From: Streptomyces venezuelae ATCC 10712
Lineage (GTDB): Bacteria > Actinomycetota > Actinomycetes > Streptomycetales > Streptomycetaceae
Length of the DNA: 64,000 bases
Direction: 5' to 3'
NCBI RefSeq assembly: GCF_008639165.1
Contig: NZ_CP029197.1
Location: forward strand, 1,302,001 to 1,366,000
Shown here one piece after another: positions 57,775 to 64,000 of this stretch. The notes below the pieces were generated by a model that was not told the origin of the DNA, did no database searches, and saw nothing but the letters and a program-made list of their open reading frames with translations. The number at the start of each line of letters is the position of its first letter. Position 1 is the stretch's first letter. Position numbers and translations under genes: made by a program.

Positions 57775-59145
57775 TCAGTGGCGTTCGAAGGAGCGGCGGA
57801 GTTCCCAGTCCGTCACCGCCGCGTCGAAGGCGTCGAGTTCGACGCGGGCCATGTTGCGGTAGTGGGCGACGACCTCGGGGCCGAAGGCGGCCTTGGCGAT
57901 CTCGCTGGTCTCCCAGAGTTCGGCGGCCTCGCGCAGGGTGGTGGGCACGTGCGCGTACTCGGCGGTGTAGGCGTTGCCGGAGCAGGGCTCGGGGAGTTCG
58001 AGGCGCTGCTCGATGCCGTACAGGCCGGCGGCGACCAGTCCGGCGACGGCGAGGTAGGGGTTGACGTCGCCGCCGGGGAGGCGGTTCTCGAAGCGGGTGG
58101 AGCGGCCGTGGCCGACGACCCGGAGCGCGCAGGTGCGGTTGTCGTGGCCCCAGGCGACGGCGGTGGGGGCGAAGGAGCCGGGCTGGAACCGCTTGTACGA
58201 GTTGATGTTGGGGGCGTAGAGGAGGGAGAAGTCGCGCAGGGCGGCGAGCTGTCCGGCGAGGAAGTGGCGCATGGTCTCGGACATCCCGTGCGGGTCGTCG
58301 CCGGCCATCACGTTCGTTCCGGGGTCGTCGACGGACTGGAGCGAGAGGTGGATGTGGCAGGAGTTGCCCTCGCGTGCGTCGTACTTCGCCATGAAGGTGA
58401 GCGAGTAGCCCTCCTGGGCGGCGATCTCCTTGGCGCCCGTCTTGTAGACGGCGTGTCCGTCGCAGGTGGCGAGGGCCTCGTCGTACTTGAAGGCGATCTC
58501 GTGCTGGCCGGGGTTGCATTCGCCCTTGGCGGACTCGACGGTGAGTCCGGCGCCGGTCATCTCGTTGCGGATGCGGCGCAGGAGGGGTTCGATGCGTCCG
58601 GTGCCGAGGACGGAGTAGTCGATGTTGTACTGGTTGGCGGGGGTGAGGCCGCGGTAGTTCGCGTCCCAGGCCTGCTCGTAGCTGTCCTTGAAGACGATGA
58701 ACTCGAGTTCGGTGCCGACGTGGGCGGTGAAGCCGTGGTCCGCGAGGCGCTCCAGCTGGCGGCGGAGGATCTGCCGGGGGGCCGCGACGACGGGGGTGCC
58801 GTCGGCCCAGGCGAGGTCCGCGGTCACCATGGCGGTGGCTTCGTTCCAGGGGAGGCGGCGGAGGGTGGTGAGGTCGGGGTGCATCGCGAAGTCGCCGTAG
58901 CCGCGGTCCCAGGAGGCCATCTCGTAGCCGCCGACGGTGTTCATCTCGGTGTCGACGGCGAGGAGGTAATTGCAGCCCTCGGTGCCGTGGCCGAGTACCT
59001 CGTCCAGGAAGAACGGGGCGGCGAACCGCTTGCCCTGGAGGCGCCCCTGCATGTCGGGGAAGGCCAGGACGACGGTGTCGATCTCGCCGCTCGCGACGAG
59101 GGCTCGGAGCTCCTCGACGGCGAGCGGGGCTTTGCGGTCTGCCAC
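57775..59145 (-). CDS. glnA4: Gamma-glutamyl-amide (ethanolamide/polyamine) synthetase, GlnA4-like
   Basis: 456 aa from the GTG at 59145, with AGGAGG close upstream. The glutamine-synthetase fold is present: DMQGRLQGKRFAAPFFLDE, GTELEFIVFKDSYEQ, GECNPGQHEIAFKYDEALATCDGHAVYK, HIHLSLQ, and NLPGGDVNPY-type NRLPGGDVNPYLA. It lacks the usual adenylylation Tyr loop. The GlnA4 group adds glutamate to ethanolamine rather than ammonia; the neighbours (amine permease, amidotransferase, dehydrogenases) fit. Relation to polyamine-specific GlnA3 cannot be excluded. Confidence 0.85.
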   Translation of the reverse strand: MADRKAPLAVEELRALVASGEIDTVVLAFPDMQGRLQGKRFAAPFFLDEVLGHGTEGCNYLLAVDTEMNTVGGYEMASWDRGYGDFAMHPDLTTLRRLPWNEATAMVTADLAWADGTPVVAAPRQILRRQLERLADHGFTAHVGTELEFIVFKDSYEQAWDANYRGLTPANQYNIDYSVLGTGRIEPLLRRIRNEMTGAGLTVESAKGECNPGQHEIAFKYDEALATCDGHAVYKTGAKEIAAQEGYSLTFMAKYDAREGNSCHIHLSLQSVDDPGTNVMAGDDPHGMSETMRHFLAGQLAALRDFSLLYAPNINSYKRFQPGSFAPTAVAWGHDNRTCALRVVGHGRSTRFENRLPGGDVNPYLAVAGLVAAGLYGIEQRLELPEPCSGNAYTAEYAHVPTTLREAAELWETSEIAKAAFGPEVVAHYRNMARVELDAFDAAVTDWELRRSFERH

Positions 59146-59181
59146 GGGATTGCTCCTCCTTCGGCCTGCCGGAAGCCATAA

Positions 59182-59201
59182 GGTATTGCGGAAGACCATT
59201 G
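59182..59201. promoter_or_regulatory. Candidate FCD-regulator site upstream of glnA4 and its regulator
   Basis: GGTATTGCGGAAGACCATTG, containing the near-palindrome GGTATT/AAGACC. A related 20-mer, GGTATGCCTCCAATCCATTG, occurs at 60035-60054 before the permease gene; 13 of 20 positions agree, including both ends. Both are preceded by AA. Either could be an operator for the FCD regulator or a shared promoter element. Confidence 0.5.
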
Positions 59202-59234
59202 CTTGGGAAGTGCTGACGAAGGGGAATCGAGAAC

Positions 59235-59963
59235 GTGGCCAGTACGAGTGAATCGGCGGACCGGCTGACGCCCGTGCTGCGCCCGGTGCGGGCGGGCAAC
59301 GGCTTCGAGGAGGCCCTGGAGCAGATCCTCCAGGTGGTGCGGCTCGGGCTCGTGCCGGGCGGGGAGCGGCTGCCCGCCGAGCGGGAGCTGGCCGACCGGA
59401 TGGGGATCAGCCGGGTGACGCTGCGCGAGGTCCTCAAGGTGCTCCAGGAACAGGGCCTGGTGGAGAGCAGGCGCGGCCGCTACGGCGGGACGTTCGTGCT
59501 GCCGCGCGTCCAGACCGCCGACGAGGACGAGCTGCGCCGCCGGATCGCCTCGGTCGACATGGAGGACACCCTGCGCTTCCGCGAGGTCCTCGAAGTGGGG
59601 GCGGCCGGGCTCTGCGCGGCGCACGGTCTCGACGCGGCGGGCGCCGAGCGGCTGCGGGCGGCCGTGGCGGCGACCCATGACGCCCCGCTGGCCGACTACC
59701 GCCGCCAGGACACCCTGCTCCACCTCACCCTGGCCGAGCTGTCCGGCTCGCCGACGCTCACGGCGCAGTACGCGGCCGTCCGGGCCACCGTGAACGACCT
59801 GCTCGACTGCATCCCGCTGCTCGTCCGCAATCTGGAGCACTCCCAGCACCAGCACACCGCCCTCGTGGAGGCGGTCCTCGACGGGGACGCGGACGCGGCG
59901 CGCGAGGTGATGCGGGAGCACTGCGCGGGCACGGCGGCGCTGCTGCGGGGCTTCCTGACATGA
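59235..59963 (+). CDS. GntR-family FCD transcriptional regulator
   Basis: 242 aa from GTG 59235. A winged helix (LGLVPGGERLPAERELADRMGISRVTLREVLKVLQEQGLVESRRGRYGGTFV) is followed by an all-helical FCD ligand domain, with the metal-binding His set in LLHLTLAELSGSPTL and EHSQHQHTALVEAV. It diverges from glnA4 by 89 bases and precedes the permease by 118. It probably represses or activates the gamma-glutamylation cluster in response to the amine. A similar regulator is described beside S. coelicolor glnA4. Confidence 0.9.
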   Translation: MASTSESADRLTPVLRPVRAGNGFEEALEQILQVVRLGLVPGGERLPAERELADRMGISRVTLREVLKVLQEQGLVESRRGRYGGTFVLPRVQTADEDELRRRIASVDMEDTLRFREVLEVGAAGLCAAHGLDAAGAERLRAAVAATHDAPLADYRRQDTLLHLTLAELSGSPTLTAQYAAVRATVNDLLDCIPLLVRNLEHSQHQHTALVEAVLDGDADAAREVMREHCAGTAALLRGFLT

Positions 59964-60034
59964 GACGGCGCTCCCCGGGTACGTAACCCGAAAGTAACGC
60001 ACGGGGGTTGCGCTCCCGTGTCGGCCACCGCAAA

Positions 60035-60054
60035 GGTATGCCTCCAATCCATTG
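60035..60054 (+). promoter_or_regulatory. Second copy of the candidate FCD-regulator site, before the permease gene
   Basis: See 59182-59201. The palindrome CCAAT/ATTGG (60044-60055) overlaps its end. It lies 28 bases before the permease ATG. Confidence 0.45.
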
Positions 60055-60081
60055 GGCCCGTTGCGGGGAGCTGACGCTGCC

Positions 60082-61515
<1,434 letters not shown>

Positions 61516-61551
61516 CCCGCCCGCTGCTCCGCACCCCTGGAGGACGTTTCC

Positions 61552-62253
61552 GTGAACAAGCCGCTCATCGGCGTGACGACCTATCTGGACCAGGCCCGTT
61601 GGGGGGTGTGGGACATGCCGGCCGCGCTGCTTCCCGCGCGGTACCCACGCCTCGTCCAGGAGAGCGGGGGGATCGCGGTGATGCTGCCGCCGGACGCGCC
61701 GGAGACGGCGGCGGCGGTCGTGGCCCGGCTCGACGGTCTCGTCGTGGCGGGCGGGGCGGACGTCGAGCCCGTGCGGTACGGGGCCGAGCGCGACCCCCGG
61801 ACCGGCCCGCCGGCCCGGGAGCGGGACGCCTGGGAACTGGCCCTGATCGACGCGGCGATCGCCGCCGGCACCCCGCTGCTCGGCATCTGCCGGGGGATGC
61901 AGCTCCTGAACGTGGCGCGCGGCGGGACGCTGGTCCAGCACCTGGACGGGCACACCGAGGCGGTCGGGGTGATCGGCCGGCACGCGGTGAAGCCGGTGCC
62001 GGGCAGCCGCTACGCCTCCCTGGTGCCGGAACTCGCCGAGGTCCCGACCTACCACCACCAGGCCGTGGACCGGCTGGGCGCGGGGCTCGCGGCCTCGGCC
62101 CACGCCGAGGACGGCACGGTGGAGGCGGTCGAGCTGGCGGCCCCGGCCTGGGTCCTCGGCGTCCAGTGGCACCCGGAGATGGGCGAGGACCTGCGCGTGA
62201 TGCGGGGGCTCGTGGCGGCGGCGACGGCCTCGGACACGGCGGGGCGCGCCTGA
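61552..62253 (+). CDS. Class I glutamine amidotransferase, gamma-glutamyl-amide hydrolase (PuuD-like)
   Basis: 233 aa from the GTG at 61552, with GGAGGA 8 bases upstream. Catalytic Cys113 is in GICRGMQLLN; the His-Glu pair is in GVQWHPEM. The family (peptidase C26) removes glutamate from gamma-glutamyl-GABA or similar amides. Here it would finish the pathway by hydrolysing the oxidised gamma-glutamyl product. Confidence 0.92.
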   Translation: MNKPLIGVTTYLDQARWGVWDMPAALLPARYPRLVQESGGIAVMLPPDAPETAAAVVARLDGLVVAGGADVEPVRYGAERDPRTGPPARERDAWELALIDAAIAAGTPLLGICRGMQLLNVARGGTLVQHLDGHTEAVGVIGRHAVKPVPGSRYASLVPELAEVPTYHHQAVDRLGAGLAASAHAEDGTVEAVELAAPAWVLGVQWHPEMGEDLRVMRGLVAAATASDTAGRA

Positions 62254-62265
62254 CGGTGACGCGTG

Positions 62266-62340
62266 GGACGGCGGTGACGCGCGCCCGATGGTGAGGCCGC
62301 GCCCAGCGGCGACGTGTGGACGGCGGTGACGCGCGCCCGA
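62266..62340. repeat. Direct 23-base repeat beyond the amidotransferase gene
   Basis: The same 23 bases (start GGACGGCGGTGACGC, end GCGCCCGA) are at 62266-62288 and 62318-62340, 52 bases apart, in the gap between converging genes. The first copy follows the stop codon by 13 bases. It looks like a small local duplication. Confidence 0.65.
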
Positions 62341-62359
62341 CGGCTGCCCGTTCCGCCGC

Positions 62360-63814
62360 TCAGGCCGCCGCGCGGGCCGCCGTCAGGACGCGGTCGTTCC
62401 GCATGAGGAGTGCGTAGAGGGCGGCGGAGACGCCCATCCCGGCGGGGAGCGAGAGGTCGACGCCGCCGAGCGCGGCGGCGACCGGGCCCGTGTAGAGGGT
62501 GTCGGCGCAGAGGGCCGCCGTGGTGACGCCCCCGACGAGGGCGAGCGCGCCCGCCCGGTTGACGCCCGCCGTGTACCAGAAGGGGCCGCCCGGGGTCTCG
62601 TCCGAGAGGGCGGGGCCGTCGTAGCGGCACCGGCGCAGCAGGACGTCGGTGGCGTAGACCGCCGCCATGGGGCCGATCAGGACGGTGATCACCTGCAGGG
62701 CGTTGCTGACGGTGTCCAGGAAGTCGGAGACGAGCAGCCCGTACAGGGTGAGGGCGACGGCGACGGCCCCGTCGAAGAGGACGCTGACGGAGCGCCGGAC
62801 GGGGAGCCCGACGGCCTGGAGCGCGAGTCCCGCGCTGTACGCGGTCAGGGCGTTGATCGCGATGGTGCCGATGACCAGGGCGAGCAGGAACACCGGGACG
62901 AACCAGCCGGGCAGGATCTCCTGGAGCGCGGTCTGAGGGTCGGTCATGTCGACGGCGGTGGCCGCGAAGGCGCCGAGGGAGCAGACGATGACGCTGGGCA
63001 GGAACGCGCCGAACGCGGTCCAGCCGATGATCGCCTTCTTCGAGGCCGTACGGGGCAGGTAGCGGGAGAAGTCGGCGCTCGTCGTGTACGAGAGCGGGCC
63101 CGAGGCGATCATCGTGGTGCCCGCGAGGAGCAGCGCCCAGAGGGCGGTCCCGTGGACCGGCTCGGCGGGGGCGTACGAGAAGTCGGCGTGCCGCAGGACG
63201 GCGAGGGCGACGACGGTGAAGGCCCCGGCGAGGACCAGGGTGATCGGCAGGTACAGCTTGATGATCAGGCCGTGCCCGTAGACGCTGATGACCAGTGTCA
63301 GGGCGGCGATCACGACGATGACGGCCACCTTGACCGGGGTGTTCGCCGTGAGGCCGGCCTTCTCGACGAGCGCGAAGGCGGCGGTGGCCGCCGCGGCGAG
63401 GTTGAGGGCGAAGTAGCAGACGGAGACCAGCCAGCCGCCGACGGCGTTGTTCACCCGGTTGCCGAGGACGCCGTACACGGCGCGGGTGATCACCTCGCTG
63501 GGGGCGCCCGCGGCCGGTCCCGAGGTGGCGAGCAGACCGGTGAGCAGCCAGAAGAGGTTGCCCACCACGATGACGCCGACGGCCTGCCAGAGGCTGAGGC
63601 CCATCAGGACGAGGGCGCCGCCGATGACCAGGCTGAGGTAGTTGACGTTCGCCGCGGCCCAGACGGAGAAGAGCTCACGGGGGTGTCCGTGGCGCTCGGT
63701 GTCGGGGATGTGGTCGATGCCGTGGGCCTCGACGCGGCCGGGCCGGTCGGTGGCCGGCGGATCGACCGGCGCGCCCTCGGAGCGGGCGAGCGGGTCGGGG
63801 ATCGTGGAAGCCAT
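62360..63814 (-). CDS. NCS1-family nucleobase:cation symporter, cytosine-permease-like
   Basis: 484 aa with about 12 membrane helices. ELFSVWAAANVNYLSLVIGGALVLMGLSLWQAVG and YTTSADFSRYLPRTASKKAIIGWTAFGAFLPS are typical of NCS1 transporters such as CodB. It imports purines, pyrimidines or related compounds. It diverges from a TetR gene, with an inverted repeat between them. No catabolic gene for nucleobases is inside the window. Confidence 0.9.
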   Translation of the reverse strand: MASTIPDPLARSEGAPVDPPATDRPGRVEAHGIDHIPDTERHGHPRELFSVWAAANVNYLSLVIGGALVLMGLSLWQAVGVIVVGNLFWLLTGLLATSGPAAGAPSEVITRAVYGVLGNRVNNAVGGWLVSVCYFALNLAAAATAAFALVEKAGLTANTPVKVAVIVVIAALTLVISVYGHGLIIKLYLPITLVLAGAFTVVALAVLRHADFSYAPAEPVHGTALWALLLAGTTMIASGPLSYTTSADFSRYLPRTASKKAIIGWTAFGAFLPSVIVCSLGAFAATAVDMTDPQTALQEILPGWFVPVFLLALVIGTIAINALTAYSAGLALQAVGLPVRRSVSVLFDGAVAVALTLYGLLVSDFLDTVSNALQVITVLIGPMAAVYATDVLLRRCRYDGPALSDETPGGPFWYTAGVNRAGALALVGGVTTAALCADTLYTGPVAAALGGVDLSLPAGMGVSAALYALLMRNDRVLTAARAAA

Positions 63815-63852
63815 GCGGCCCTCCGGATGCGTGTGGTGCCCACCTGGTTGCT

Positions 63853-63872
63853 TATTGGTCGCACACTCAATA
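63853..63872. promoter_or_regulatory. Inverted repeat and promoter between the NCS1 gene and TetR gene
   Basis: TATTG and CAATA arms bound a 20-base site (63853-63872). On the plus strand TTGCTT (63848-63853) and TAGCAT (63871-63876) are 17 bases apart and the TetR ATG at 63884 is where transcription would begin, so leaderless. The repeat overlaps the spacer and -10 region, fitting TetR autoregulation and control of the transporter. Confidence 0.6.
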
Positions 63873-63883
63873 GCATCGCCGTT

Positions 63884-64000
63884 ATGCCGTCAAGCGTCCC
63901 GCGCAAGAGAATCCGGAAAACGCCCGAGGCCCGCCGGGCGGAGATCGTGGAGACCGCCGCCCGGGTGGCCCTCACCGAGGGCCTCGAATGCGTCACCCTG
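63884..64000 (+). CDS. TetR-family regulator (cut by window end)
   Basis: First 39 codons only. RRAEIVETAARVALTEGLECVTL is the first helix and the beginning of the helix-turn-helix of a TetR regulator. It is divergent from the NCS1 permease and probably controls it. The rest lies outside the window. Confidence 0.7.
   Translation, partial: MPSSVPRKRIRKTPEARRAEIVETAARVALTEGLECVTL

Noticed and set aside
56428..59437. Continuous minus-strand reading through the aldehyde dehydrogenase and the synthetase region
   Set aside because: It is out of frame with the real GS gene; the dehydrogenase begins at a TTG with a proper ribosome binding site.

Overview
The window is a high-GC, actinobacterial chromosomal segment, almost certainly from a Streptomyces. 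Support comes from the extreme GC bias at third codon positions, frequent GTG/TTG starts, 4-base stop/start overlaps, apparently leaderless genes, and recognisable Streptomyces core loci: argCJBDR, infC-rpmI-rplT, pheST and a GlnA4-type glutamine synthetase-like cluster. The order resembles what I recall of the S. coelicolor core chromosome around the arg, pheST and glnA4 loci. No transposase, phage gene, CRISPR array, rRNA or tRNA was recognised. This is ordinary core chromosome with scattered regulatory novelties.

Layout. 1-7220 (minus strand): a SpoU-type RNA methyltransferase cut by the window edge, then cobalamin/siroheme genes (cysG, a three-part Pro/Ala-rich+BluB+CobT fusion, cobL) and a possible small coupled ORF. 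7290-11092: a GNAT enzyme and the methionine ABC transporter metNIQ, preceded by a 28-codon Cys/Met-rich leader ORF that looks like an attenuator peptide. 11370-18239: two small membrane proteins, a GNAT, an orphan sigma-like factor, a Tat-exported GDPD, a PlsC-like acyltransferase, an MFS/TetR pair with a near-perfect operator, and a HAD protein. 18251-27273: arginine biosynthesis (argH; argC-J-B-D-R operon; divergent argG), with tandem ARG boxes laid over three matching promoters. 27470-40824: mixed regulators and enzymes (sigma/SnoaL fusion, VOC, RlmG-like, degenerate histidine phosphatase, a head-to-head MocR/EamA pair, GHL10 hydrolase, hydroxybutyryl-CoA dehydrogenase, NUDIX, TPR regulator, SpoIIE phosphatase, a secreted protein). 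40906-48508: translation genes (pheST; infC with an ATC start behind a structured leader; rpmI; rplT), a soluble histidine kinase and an rRNA methyltransferase. 48864-55485: DUF1844, SseB-like, a mycosin with a Pro-rich membrane partner, an amino acid deaminase/aldolase and a secreted HAD phosphatase. 55590-62253: a gamma-glutamylation pathway for ethanolamine or related amines (dehydrogenases, GlnA4-type ligase, FCD regulator, ethanolamine-type permease, class I amidotransferase). 62360-64000: an NCS1 permease divergent from a TetR gene cut by the window end.

How the genes work together. The arg genes encode the pathway from N-acetylglutamate to arginine (argB, argC, argD, argJ, then argG and argH; no argF/carbamoyltransferase is in the window) and its repressor ArgR. 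The gamma-glutamylation cluster encodes uptake, glutamylation, oxidation and release of glutamate under an FCD regulator. The B12 genes cover the siroheme/precorrin-2 branch, the C5,15 methylation step, and lower-ligand synthesis and activation. Several regulators sit next to likely targets with visible DNA sites.
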